Source: Gnetum montanum
Lineage: Eukaryota > Streptophyta > Gnetopsida > Gnetales > Gnetaceae
DNA length: 64,000 nucleotides
Direction: 5' to 3'
NCBI GenBank assembly: GCA_015680685.1
Contig: MNCI01033492.1
Coordinates: 2,873 to 66,872 of the forward strand
Positions 21,171-32,873 of this stretch are shown here, piece by piece (the stretch's first letter is position 1; each line of letters opens with the position of its first letter). The translations under genes were made by a program, and so were the position numbers. The notes under the pieces were generated by a model. It searched no databases, had not been told where the DNA came from, and saw only the letters and a program-made list of their open reading frames with translations.

Positions 21171-22579
21171 TAACTAAAAGTTGAATAAATTATTTGCATG
21201 GTGTGGTTCCCATCCAAAAATATATATAAAAACAAAAAAAAAAAGCATGATGGAAATTCAAAGCACACCCCTTAGATAAATAAACAGGCTACAAACACTA
21301 GGTATGGGACTAGAAAGACATGTTACCCATTTTTGAAGGTCCTCTCTAACTAAGGCCCTCTCTCACTTCATGCTTTCTTCTCTTCTCTTTATGGAATGGT
21401 GTTTGTTCTATGGGATTGCTCTCATGTATTTAGGGGATGGATTGGTCTTGGAGAGGTGATGCAAAGCCACTGAAAGAGGTTGGTTTTGGCTTGGACTAAG
21501 GATGGATCTTCTTAGGTCATTTTAAACACAAACTTTGCAATGAACTTCTTATGGCCTTAATTTAGGATTCCATCCCACCTTCTCAGTCATCCATCTATGC
21601 AGCTCATAACTCACCTCACTGTCGATTTTCATGTTATGCTCAATGTCTTAATTTGATGTGTTGGAATTATTAGATAGATTCTTTCTAGTTGGTACTTAAC
21701 TTTTCATGATCATTAATCAACTATGGGATTCACAAACTCCTTAGTTAAGGTTATGTAATGGCAAAAAGGCCATGTGCCTACTATGGGGAGGACCACTTGC
21801 CTATCTCTTGGTTTGGATAGTTAAGTCCCTTACCTTAGACATTGCTATAATCCTATCTTTTGTGTACCCCATTGTACATCTGGGTTTGTGCTCCTTAAAA
21901 CCTTCATAGAACTACATTCTCCAACCATTTTCTCAATTTTCTAAATTTTCCAAGCTCTAATAGCCTCTTCTACTATATTCATCATGTTTGTGGCTTTTTA
22001 GGCTTTCATTTAACTCCAATTTCACTCAAAAAATCCTTGTATTTTAAAAGTTTAGCCAAATTCAATAGTGATCAACAACCACATTGACTAGGCCTAATCG
22101 ACATAGTTGACCTCGTCGACTAGGCCCCATCAACAAGATGCAAAAATTCTATAAACGCCACTGAATAGTTTTCAATTTTTTTGTCATTTACTTCATAAAA
22201 ATGGGGGAGTTTTTGCCATTTTACAAAGCCTAGAACCTTCCAAAGCCCATAACTTTCCAACTATTTGTCCAAATTACTTTGTTCTTTGATCTTGTAGCTA
22301 GTAAAGGTAAGCTCTTCGTCATGGGGGGTACAAACCTTAAGGTTTTTTTTTTTAAAATAGATTTGTTCCCCAAAGGGTTAATAAATAAAAAAATAATGAA
22401 AGCCATTGATTTTTTGGAGTTTTACCCTTTTAACATCCTACGGTATGACTATAATTATTTATCAACATCAAAATAATTAATTCAATAATTAAAATTGATC
22501 AAATCCACCATAATCATAACTTAGCTAGGTGTAACCTTTCTAACAAGATAAGGTATCCCAATTTTTTCATGTTACAAAA

Positions 22580-25200
22580 TAATTGCTAACCCATGGTCAT
22601 GTTGTGATTATAGATGACACCAAGACTAAAACAACCGTAGGAAAGAGAACCCTCTCAACCAAGAGAGAAACAACCCAGAATTGGAAGGGGCCAACAAGAA
22701 TAAGCCTAGGAATAGGTAGAGGAAACCCATGCAATGGGACCTCTTTGGGAGGAGCCCAAAGTGGAATCTATTAGACAGATTCCCAAAGAAGAGGTTGTAA
22801 TAGAATAATCCCAGCAAGGAGAGGCACCAGGGCCTATACCGAGACTTAAAGTCACATTAACACAAGCTTGCCTCTACATAATTAGGCTTGGTGATGTTCA
22901 ATGCTCATTTCTCTAGAAACTGAACTTCAGGCCATTCTTGGAGCATGCTCCAGTAGAAGTAAAGACATAATTGATAACCTCTCCCATGTAGTCAATCATC
23001 ACTTCCAGTGGAAATTGGCACATGGAACAGATGTACCTCTTCTAGAATAATAAAAGGGTAGGCTCCATGGTGAAGATCAAGGATATTCAAGCGTCCTACT
23101 CGGCTAAAGCCATTACACAAGATCTTCGGTTGCCTAATTGTAGGACATAATTGGTAGAGGTATCTATGCAAGCTGACCTAGAGGCTAAAAAGGAATGGAC
23201 TCATTGGTATTGTGGGATTAACCATAAGGAGATTGGTGCTTACACCAGTGAAATGCATATACTTCAAGATAGAGGCCTATCACCTCAATCTAATGGTGAG
23301 GCCTAGTAAGGTGACTACCTTCTTTGGCCAAGCATGCATCACTCTAAGTGAAATATTTCTAGCAAACCTTTCACAATTGATCTATCTAGAGATAAAAAAC
23401 CATTTAAAAGAAAATAAACGTGGAAGGAAAACCTTGCCTTTCCCATGTCTCATTCGAAAAATTTGCAAAAAAGTAGGGATAATATGATACACAAATGATA
23501 TGATCAAACATACTCCTATTGCCTCTTGGTCCAAGATGATGAAGGATAAGACACCTGCCATGTCCAAGGAAGAGGAACAACAATCATCACCTCCACCACC
23601 CACTCAAGAAATAATGCCAAAGGCCCACATAGCCATTGAGTGCTTGCGAAAAATCCAAGAATAACTCTTGTATGAGCATGAGTAGCAAGCAAGAACAAGT
23701 GGTGGAGATCCATCTGTATATCGACTAGCAATGAGTCACCTTAATGAAGTGGCTCAAAAAATTAGTCAGATAGAAGAAAGTGGCCCAATATTCTCAGCCC
23801 AATGAATGTAGCTACCTATGAAATCAAATCCCAATGCTTGAGGTGTGATGATGTCTCTATCTCAACACCATTTATTCCCAAAAATATATGGGAATTTTGC
23901 CTTCTTTTTGGTGCACTTGGAGGAAGGCAAGGAGGTAATTGTATTGGTGATCCAACACCAAGGATAGGAGACGGTTGTAGAAGTGGTTGCTGACCAGATT
24001 GCAGAAGCACTTAATGCACCTACAACATTTGTACTAGATGTATCTTCACTTCAAGACATGCAAACATTTGTAGGAACTATTAGTGGAAGATTAAGTGTAG
24101 GCTAGCATGAAGAGTTGCATAATGGATTAGTGGGGATTGGGCAACTAATTTCAAACATCTTTGATTTTTTGGATAACATTACTACAACCCAGTCAAATTT
24201 GCTTGAAGCAAAGGGTAAATGCATCATCTTAAAAGGACAACTTGAAATGGCTTAAGCACAAAATCAATGCTTGTCCGTAGAGGTTGCTAAACTGCATGGT
24301 CATTTTTTTGATCTTGCACTCCTTAGCCCTACAATGACTAGAGATGATGCTTTTCAACCGCTTCAAGAAAAATTAAAACAAGCTAAGCAGGGAATGGTAA
24401 TGACCATCTTTAACTAGTTAGTAGTAGAAGAAAAAACCTACTTAGCTAAAAGGACTTGGTTCAAATGCACTAAGAAAATGAAACACTAACCATAGAAAAC
24501 CATTGCTTGTGAAATGTTGATACACAAACATAACAGATGTAGAAATTTATTCATCAATAGTAGGAGTAGCTTGCTAGGGTGAACAAAGAATTGAGGAAAT
24601 TGATCATAGAGAATTGTAATATGTTGATGGAGGAAGTTCATGCCTCATGCCAGAAATCTACCATTGAAATCACTGCTTGAAAAAATGAGGCTCTCAAATT
24701 TGAGAGAGTAAAGAATCACTACCATGACTAGGTTGGCTTGTAGAAAGAAGTAAAAGAGAAACATATCTAATTGGCTAAGGAAAAAGTAAATGAGGCCCTC
24801 TAGCAACTCTAGCAAGGAATAGAGATGTGGAAACCCATTGTTGATGGGATAGATGCCTATAACAAAGTGGAGATCTACCTGAAAGTGTTGCAAACTGAAG
24901 AAAGGATAGAGAATATGAAACTAGCCAATGTTTGATATGCAAACCTAGCAATGCTGACTATTGAACGACCATAATAAAAACTTGAAAAATAGGTGGCTAG
25001 CTCATACCTGCTATATGAGGTCAAGTTCAAGCACTATAAGGACACCAAGCAAAATCTTGAGATGGAAAACATTGAACTTGAAGTTCTCAAGGCACGATTC
25101 ATCGATCGACAATCAACTGTTAAGAACATGGCTAGGAGAATGAATGATTATTAGGAGCTACAAGTGCAAATCAGGGTGTTTGACATCAAGTGCAAATAAT
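22580..25200 (+). pseudogene. Extra degraded reading frame in the Athila-like element (plant-transposon-like domain plus coiled coil)
   Basis: Plus-strand translation is broken, but two protein-like blocks stand out. At 23212-23487 a 91-codon frame ends in L-P-F-P-C-L-I-R-K-I-C-K-K-V-G, resembling the L-P-F-P-S-L-I-x-x-L-C-x-x-x-G-V signature of the domain called putative plant transposon protein, found in plant retroelement polyproteins. From ~24060 to ~25150 follow E/K/Q-rich heptad-like stretches (for example L-Q-E-K-L-K-Q-A-K-Q-G and E-K-V-N-E-A-L) suggesting a coiled coil. Function is unknown. It may be a captured or lineage-specific accessory gene. Confidence 0.35.
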
Positions 25201-25685
25201 TCATTGCCTAGTTCATCAATACTAAAAATGCTATTCCCAACAATTCCCTATACTTGGGATGTGCCCATTCTAGCCTACACTAGCGAAGTTGCATGGACTG
25301 TGCACAATCCTAAGAGTAAGGAGGAGAAAAATGAAAGCATTGTTGGATGCTTTTCACCTCTTGCTAGAAGTTGCTGTAGAAGCTGGATAGCCACAATAGC
25401 CTTGACTAATACATGTACCTAAACTTGGAGAAGGTCTGTTAGAGCCTCAAGAGCCTCCACTACCTGGTATTGTGTGATCTTTTCAAATAGTCTTCACGAC
25501 ATTAGAGGACATGATGTCTTCCATTTTGTGTCATGAACACTACAATTTGTAATTTTGTTGGTCCATACACCCAAGAACTTAATTTTGTCAAATAGTCTTG
25601 TTGAGTCATGTTCTAATCAATAATTCCATACCTTCCCAATTTTGTAAAGAACTGAAGGGTGAGTTTTCACTCAAATGTGGGGGTA

Positions 25686-25886
25686 TGATGAGTTGTGGAT
25701 TGGCCATGTTGATGAGGCCTTGTTGACTAGACCCTATTAGTTAGGCCCCATCAACTAGGCCCTATCAATGCATCATTTGATGTGTTGATGTGGCCCATCA
25801 ATGCAGGGTCAATTCTTGCCTATAAATATGTGCCAATTATTCAATCATAGTTATAGTGAAGCTCTTGAAGTTTTCCCATTCAAAAG
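25686..25886 (+). repeat. 3' LTR of the Athila-like fragment, first part
   Basis: Starts TGATGAGTTGTGG right after a purine tract. It has a palindrome-rich array (TTGACTAGACCC, CATCAACTAGGCCC, TTGATGTGTTGATG) and a TATA box (CCTATAAATATG) near 25820. Interrupted by a solo LTR and resumes at 26729, then runs to the n at 27105. Confidence 0.8.
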
Positions 25887-26728
25887 TGATGAGCAGGAAG
25901 GTACCCTTATGCTCAAGCATACGAATATGAGAATTACGCAAAATCTGGTCGAACTCCAAGGACTAAGTGCTTATGCGTCTTCACAGAATAAGGATGGGTT
26001 AGGAAATCGTTGTCTTCCCAAGCTTACTCATATGGCACGATTGTATGGTTAAGTAAACTTGAGGTATATGATTTTTATGCTTTTTATGTTTATGTCCTTG
26101 TGTTAAAAGGGAGAAGTGAAATAATTAAGTAACTAATTTAAATTAACTAATCCACTAGGTTCTAACTAGTCCTAACACCAGCATCTATTTCCACTCTCTG
26201 TACACATCCTAAACCAATGTAACACTACTAGGATTACCAAATGCTAGTTGTTACTAGGTTACCAAGTGTTCCACGTATGCTTGAAGTGGTCGTACTGAGT
26301 GTGCTTACTTGTGAAAATTAACGAATCAATAAAGCAACATTAATTAACTAACAACAGTATTAAATAATTGTAAATAACATTAAATCCAATAAATAAGCTA
26401 TTCTAAATGCTGCAAGGTTTATCACAAAGTTCATCTTTATTTCCGAACATAAGGTGTGCTTAGGTACACAATGCTCAAATAAAGATCCGTTCACTTTATG
26501 ACTCCTACTACGGGCACTCAGAAATAATTCTAACTCTAGAAAGGGAAAACTACAAGAGTTCAGGTAAGGGACTAAGAAACTAATGCCAAAACCAAGTGTG
26601 CTCACCTCTTATTTATAGGCAATAAGACAAGTTTCAATATCGGATGTTCAATATCGGTTGGCAGGCTCCAATATTGTAGACTTGATATTGTAGATTTGAT
26701 ATTGCGGTTTTGATATCGTGGTTCATCA
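25887..26728 (-). repeat. Solo LTR (antisense) with target duplication AAAAG
   Basis: 842 bp beginning TGATGAGCAGG and ending GTTCATCA as written, flanked by AAAAG at 25882-25886 and 26729-26733. It matches the LTRs of the 52958-62938 element throughout. Read on the minus strand it has an ATATCG-type array and then CCTATAAATAAG. A clean duplication around a single LTR means the rest was lost by LTR-LTR recombination. Confidence 0.88.
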
Positions 26729-27602
26729 AAAAGTTAAAATATTTTCCCAAGTGCCTGTAGTAGGAGTCATTGAGTGTACAGATCTTTATTCAAGCACTAT
26801 TGTACCTAAGCACAACAATGTGTGTGATAATAGAGACAAACTTCTTCATAAACCTTATAGCATTATGAATAGTTTAAATGTTTCATTCATGCATTTAATG
26901 TTTTCAACTAGTTATTCAATGTTTTCCAATAATTAAGCTAATTAAGTAGTTAAGAAAGATAAGCTAAATGGCAATTAAGTAAACACATAAGTACAATCAC
27001 TTCGAGCATGCATATGATGTTGGGTAATCCTAGCAGTAGTTAATGCTTAGTAACCCAGCAACGTTATACGTGTTTAGGATGTGTATGGCAAGTGGGACCA
27101 AATANGTTGCTGGGTTACTAAGCATTAACTACTGCTAGGATTACCCAACATCATATGCATGCTCGAAGTGATTGTACTTATGTGTTTACTTAATTGCCAT
27201 TTAGCTTATCTTTCTTAACTACTTAATTAGCTTAATTATTGGAAAACATTGAATAACTAGTTGAAAACATTAAATGCATGAATGAAACATTTAAACTATT
27301 TATAATGCTATAAGGTTTATGAAGAAGTTTGTCTCTATTATCACACACATTGTTGTGCTTAGGTACAATAGTGCTTGAATAAAGATCTGTACACTCAATG
27401 ACTCCTACTACAGGCACTTGGGAAAATATTTTAACTTTTTGATGAACCACGATATCAAAACCGCAATATCAAATCTACAATATCAAGTCTACAATATTGG
27501 AGCCTGCCAACCGATATTGAACATCCGATATTGAAACTTGTCTTATTGCCTATAAATAAGAGGTGAGCACACTTGGTTTTGGCATTAGTTTCTTAGTCCC
27601 TT
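26566..27602. repeat. 497-bp near-perfect inverted repeat, probably an assembly artefact
   Basis: 26566-27062 and 27106-27602 are reverse complements with no length difference and about one base mismatch. The right arm is bounded exactly by n characters at 27105 and 27603. The arms span the boundary between the solo LTR and its host LTR, so the right arm copies an insertion junction. Confidence 0.92.
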
Positions 27603-27603
27603 N

Positions 27604-28519
27604 AATATATTTCTAGAGCTCCATAGACATAAACATGCACAAAATATCTACTTTGGAGCTTTTACACCAAGGTTTTAGGTTTTTGTAAATGTTCTTTTTT
27701 TCTTTTTTGAAATCAATCTTCTTAATTGTAAAAAGGATTTGGTATTACAAGTAAGTGAGAAGACTTATATTCAACTAATTACATTTTATAATTTTCTTGA
27801 TTCTTGTAACTTTTTCCATCATGAAGGATATTTTTTTTAATGCTTGTGCTTTTCTACTCAAGAAAAAAGATGTTGAGGGAAAAAAGCTTTTTGAATTTAA
27901 AGATAGAAGAAAATAATTTGAAGTTGAAAATATGAAAAATCAAGTTAATGTCAACAATAACAATAGTCAAATAGCAATGAAGAAAGCATATATAAGTTTC
28001 TATAAATATTTTTATATGTACTAGAGGAAGTATGAATTAGTCCAAATGTATAGCATATAAGGTAGCAAATTTTTCCTTATTTGACAAGAATACTATTAAC
28101 CCAAAGATTAAAGCTAATGTTGACAAGAAACTTATAGCTAATGGTAAAAATTTTCAAATAAGATTAACATTAAGCAAAGAGGTAAAGATCATCTAAAAGT
28201 TGTGCAACTATTTTTTTTATGGTAAATCTTGCTTTGATATTAAACTACAACTCTCTACCTCAAATTATTTTGCTATTTTAAGTTCAAGCATAGATGTTGA
28301 AGGCCATGTAAATATTATTAGGACTAAGACCTTCATTCTTACTAACAATTAATTTTCTTCACTTGATTTTTCAAAGTATGAATTGTAAGGTTGTATCCTT
28401 GAGTAGACATTCCTAAAATTGGAATGTTTTTTAGATTTTCTACTCAGTGTTAAGCATGTGATGTAATCTAAATTTCTTTTTTTATTATCAATAATTTTTT
28501 AAGGGTCTGACACTCCCTA
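27604..28519. other. AT-rich DNA, nothing recognised
   Basis: Long A and T runs and no open frame of note. No LTR or transposase landmark was seen. Confidence 0.4.
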
Positions 28520-28865
28520 TATAACCATGATAGACAAACTTCAGGTGAAGGTGTTGGAAGGGAGAGCAACAAAAGGTCTGGTGTGGAATAGTGCTAAAAG
28601 GGAGAGCAACAAGAGGTCTTGTGTGAAATCAAAGAGTCAAGACTAGTGGTAGATAGGGAATAGATGCGGTACATAACCATGATAGACAAACTTCAAGTGA
28701 AGGTGCTGGAAGGGAGAGCAACAAAAGGTCGTGTGTGGAATCAAACACTCAAGAGTGGTGGTGGATAGGAAATAGTGCTAGAAGGGAGAGCAACAAGAGG
28801 TCTTGTGTGGAATCAAAGGCTCAAGAGTGGTGGTGGATAGGGAATAGACATGGTATCAAACACCA
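28520..28865 (+). repeat. Compound minisatellite (~70-bp unit, 152-bp higher-order period)
   Basis: The word AAGGGAGAGCAACAA recurs at about 28558, 28599, 28709 and 28780. It is followed by AGGTC and, in most copies, GTGTGGAATCAAA and GAGTGGTGGTGGATAGG. A larger repeat starts with ATAACCATGATAGACAAACT at 28521 and 28673. Confidence 0.8.
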
Positions 28866-30049
28866 AGCCAAAAAAATATATTTTTTGAACAATATTTACC
28901 ATAGTCAAATTACTAACTTTATAATTTAGCATTGCCCACAAGAATTGAACTCATAACTTGAGAGATTTCCAAATTAGGAGTCTCCACTAATTTGTTAATT
29001 TATACCTCATTGTATAATTTTTTATTTGTTAATTTATGTTTTATACTATGTTTTATATTAATGTAACTTGTATGTCCTTTTCAAACATTTAACATAATTT
29101 CATAATAATTAATATTATGAACTTAAAAAGAAAACATTTTCATATATTAAAGTGACGTTAACGTGCTTATTTCTCAACTGGGAAACATGACTTCAATCCT
29201 ACGGGCAGCCACTCTGAAAAAAACAGCTAAGAAGGATGAGCATAGAGTCACAGGTAATGATCCTTATTAATCTACTGCCATGCAGAGAACAAATAAATAC
29301 ATCTTGCCCAATACACTTGCACCATGCCCAAACCGTTACACAAGAAAGGTTTGATATCATACCGAGGAAACTTGTTGGAAGTTAAAGGTCAACACGGATA
29401 AATGAAAGTAACTGTATTAAAACAGAGTGACCAAAAAATCACTAGAATCAAACAATTTTACTAAATTTGAAAGAAGTGCTTAAAAAAACTGTCTATGGGA
29501 ACGGGCACGCACACTAATATCAAGATCCGTGATTTACATTCCTTTGATAGAACAGCTAACACACGATAAGCCTTTGATAAATTTTTTGTGTGTGCATCAC
29601 AGGCACGAGATGTATCCATATAGGTATGTAGCTGCAAATTCCATCCCTGATCATCTGATTAGCAGAAGCTGCAGAGGTTGTGCAGGTTTTGCAGAGTTGA
29701 ATTGAAAATACACGATTTCCATGGTTACCGGTTGTAACTGCAATTCCATACAGAACAACGAAGGCATATGGACATACACAAGATTTGTCTCCAAGACCAC
29801 CTGGAATTTTCATTTTACATGCTGATGTAGAATTATGCTTTGTACTTCACAATTACATTGCCAAATATTACGAGGAGATATTTCTGAATGCTGAATCTGA
29901 TACCTTGATTTAGCGCTGAGAGCAACAAGGATGGATAGACTGGATGTGTTTTTCAACATTTACGGTTTGTTATGTTTGAATGTTTTATACTTTCATTCTT
30001 CTTTGATTCTGTCAATGAAAATGAAATCAAATCTGATACAAATGAAACT
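28866..30049. other. No gene recognised
   Basis: AT-rich to ~29160, then more balanced sequence. A minus-strand frame at 29556-29813 (85 codons, cysteine-rich in its first half) has no family I recognise and could be a terminal exon or chance. Confidence 0.3.
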
Positions 30050-31966
30050 GAAACTGAATTTTATTATGTCCGCAGAGATCCAAAAGGATCTATTGAGCAT
30101 GAGCTTTAAAGATATCATTTACAAAGTTGCTAAGTGTTGTTGGCTGCATCTTAAATAACTCAACAAGGTTATCATCTGTGATACTTCATTTTCTTTGAAT
30201 ATCTTCCATATATTGACATTGGAGAAAAATATGACTTTCAACTTCAATGGTATTACTTTTACAGAGTTTGCAAATTCTTTCTTCATGTGGGATTTTGTTC
30301 TCTCTACCTATCTCAATTCTAAAATAGTCAGATCCTAGCCTTGCTCTGCTAATTTGAATGCAAAATTGGAAAGGAATATTAGCTCTCAGGTAAGTGATCT
30401 GTGTAGAGATACCTCCTCTAATATTATCCAAGTAAAAATTTTTCTTCCTTCAGTATCATTTCACAATTTATGCAGGGCTATGCTTTTACCAATTCTTCAA
30501 CATTGTTCAGGGTTGCAATGAAAAATAGTTTCTGGATTATTTCATTGTCTAAGCTACATCTTTCCCTACTGGAACCATCTTTTGTCTCAGGATACATACA
30601 AACCTTTTTTTAAAAAATTTATCATCACTGCTATAAAGTAGGCAATGTGTACAAGCTACAAATTGACAGATATCTTCAATCTCTAGGGGCATCAAATCAG
30701 CTTCTAATAGCATAATATCATATTGTGTTTGTGGCTTTACCATAAACTTATCCAGTAAAAATCATTTCTACACATTTTCTAGTTGTCTCCAATATTTACT
30801 TGCTATACCACGACCCCAAGACTCCGGACTTCACAACTTCAAGAATAACAACAATGCAAAATAACTGTCTATGTTTCCCAAGATGAAATACACTCTTTCT
30901 TGCAAGTGTTTCTAAGCCAAAACATGGATTTCATCCCACTTGCCACTCTTTGAGAGACACATTTATCCCATCTATAGTTATTAGAACATTCAAGGCCTAA
31001 ATATTTATATGTTGAAACTATTTCAACCACTGCATTCCAACCTAAAAATTAAAATTCATATTTCAAATTCTACAGGCCATAACTTTGGTTTTGTGTATGT
31101 TTATTTGCATTCTAAAATAAGAACAAAATTTTTCTGAAATTTTCAACATACATTGTAAGCCTTCCACTGATTTGGAAATTAATGCGATATCTTCTGCAAA
31201 AAGTAGAATGTTAACATGGTTATTATTTAAAAAGAATAAATATCTACCATGAATCTCTTGCATCCACACCTCCAATTCATCAATGAAAATTCCAAATAGA
31301 GTTGGGAAAAGAGGACATCCCTACTTAACACCAATAATACTATGTAGTATAGCATTATCATTAGAATTACTATCTTGTAGCTCCATATATACTTTCTTGT
31401 GAAGAATTTGAATTGCTGACAATAAATCTAGTGGAATTCCAAGATTTGGTAATCTCTACCATAGTTTACTTCAAGTGATTGAATCATAAGCTATGGAAAA
31501 ATCAACAAAGCAAATGAAAATTTGTTTACTTGAATCTTTAGCTTCATCAATCAGATGCTTAAGAGTAAGCAGATAAGTGACTTCGCTTGAAACCTGCTTG
31601 TGAGATGAGATATATTTCTTCTGTCCATATTCCAAGTTTCTCTTCATTAACAGTACCCAAGAGTTTCCCAAAGATGCTGTTGGATGGTAATCATTCTATA
31701 ATTATTAAAATTAGACTTGCTTCATTTTTAAAATAGTATAATGGCTTTGGTGCACCATTCCTTTTCAAGCTTAAATTCTAATGCATGATTAAGTTGCTTC
31801 CAAACTACTTCCAATATGAGTAGACCTCCCCAATTTAGCATCTCTGCATATAAACCTTGGGCATCTATGGCTTTATTTGACACTAGTTTGTTTATTTTTG
31901 CTAAAGTCTCTTCTAATGATAAATGTAGACAAATATTGCTAAAGTCTCTTCTTTTTGTATACAAGT
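30050..31966 (-). pseudogene. LINE (non-LTR retrotransposon) reverse transcriptase, broken
   Basis: Minus-strand translation gives LINE pol pieces in order. 31728-31964: I-N-K-L-V-S-N-K-A-I-D-A-Q-G-L. 31471-31671: E-V-T-Y-L-L-T-L-K-H-L-I-D-E-A, then C-F-V-D-F-S-I-A-Y-D-S-I (family F-V-D-F-x-K-A-Y-D). 31063-31275: V-N-I-L-L-F-A-E-D-I-A-L-I-S, where the catalytic F-A-D-D has become F-A-E-D. 30549-30743: thumb-like region with Q-Y-D-I-M-L-L-E-A. 30186-30431: I-S-R-A-R-L-G-S, then C-K-L-C and H-I-F-L-Q-C, the cysteine-rich C-terminal motif. Stops separate the pieces. The endonuclease part would lie in or beyond the gap at 31967. Confidence 0.85.
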
Positions 31967-32873
31967 NNNNNNNNNNNNNNNNNNNNNNNNNNNNNNNNNN
32001 NNNNNNNNNNNNNNNNNNNNNNNNNNNNNNNNNNNNNNNNNNNNNNNNNNNNNNNNNNNNNNNNNNNNNNNNNNNNNNNNNNNNNNNNNNNNNNNNNNNN
32101 NNNNNNNNNNNNNNNNNNNNNNNNNNNNNNNNNNNNNNNNNNNNNNNNNNNNNNNNNNNNNNNNNNNNNNNNNNNNNNNNNNNNNNNNNNNNNNNNNNNN
32201 NNNNNNNNNNNNNNNNNNNNNNNNNNNNNNNNNNNNNNNNNNNNNNNNNNNNNNNNNNNNNNNNNNNNNNNNNNNNNNNNNNNNNNNNNNNNNNNNNNNN
32301 NNNNNNNNNNNNNNNNNNNNNNNNNNNNNNNNNNNNNNNNNNNNNNNNNNNNNNNNNNNNNNNNNNNNNNNNNNNNNNNNNNNNNNNNNNNNNNNNNNNN
32401 NNNNNNNNNNNNNNNNNNNNNNNNNNNNNNNNNNNNNNNNNNNNNNNNNNNNNNNNNNNNNNNNNNNNNNNNNNNNNNNNNNNNNNNNNNNNNNNNNNNN
32501 NNNNNNNNNNNNNNNNNNNNNNNNNNNNNNNNNNNNNNNNNNNNNNNNNNNNNNNNNNNNNNNNNNNNNNNNNNNNNNNNNNNNNNNNNNNNNNNNNNNN
32601 NNNNNNNNNNNNNNNNNNNNNNNNNNNNNNNNNNNNNNNNNNNNNNNNNNNNNNNNNNNNNNNNNNNNNNNNNNNNNNNNNNNNNNNNNNNNNNNNNNNN
32701 NNNNNNNNNNNNNNNNNNNNNNNNNNNNNNNNNNNNNNNNNNNNNNNNNNNNNNNNNNNNNNNNNNNNNNNNNNNNNNNNNNNNNNNNNNNNNNNNNNNN
32801 NNNNNNNNNNNNNNNNNNNNNNNNNNNNNNNNNNNNNNNNNNNNNNNNNNNNNNNNNNNNNNNNNNNNNNNNN
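31967..32873. other. Assembly gap (907 n)
   Basis: Unsequenced bases that cut the 5' part of the LINE. Any reading frame through this stretch is meaningless. Confidence 1.

Larger units (their letters stand above)
21171..27104 (+). mobile_element. 3' part of an Athila-like element with an extra ~3-kb internal block
   Basis: From about 21171 the sequence matches the post-integrase region of the element at 40686-50254 (compare 21190-21450 with 48130-48440; shared words TTTGCATGGTGTGGTT and CTAACTAAGGCCC). Its end (25560-25685) matches the end of that element, including a G-rich tract GTGGGGGTA before the LTR at 25686. Between ~22000 and ~25500 lies about 3 kb absent from the relative. Gag and pol are missing on the left. 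The LTR is interrupted by an antisense solo LTR and ends at an n. Confidence 0.65.

Noticed and set aside
26718-27450. Two near-identical 72-codon proteins on opposite strands as a duplicated gene pair
   Set aside because: They are the two arms of the palindrome in LTR sequence and have no coding features.
28520-28865. CRISPR-like array
   Set aside because: Repeats are tandem without unique spacers of constant size and the context is a plant nuclear genome.
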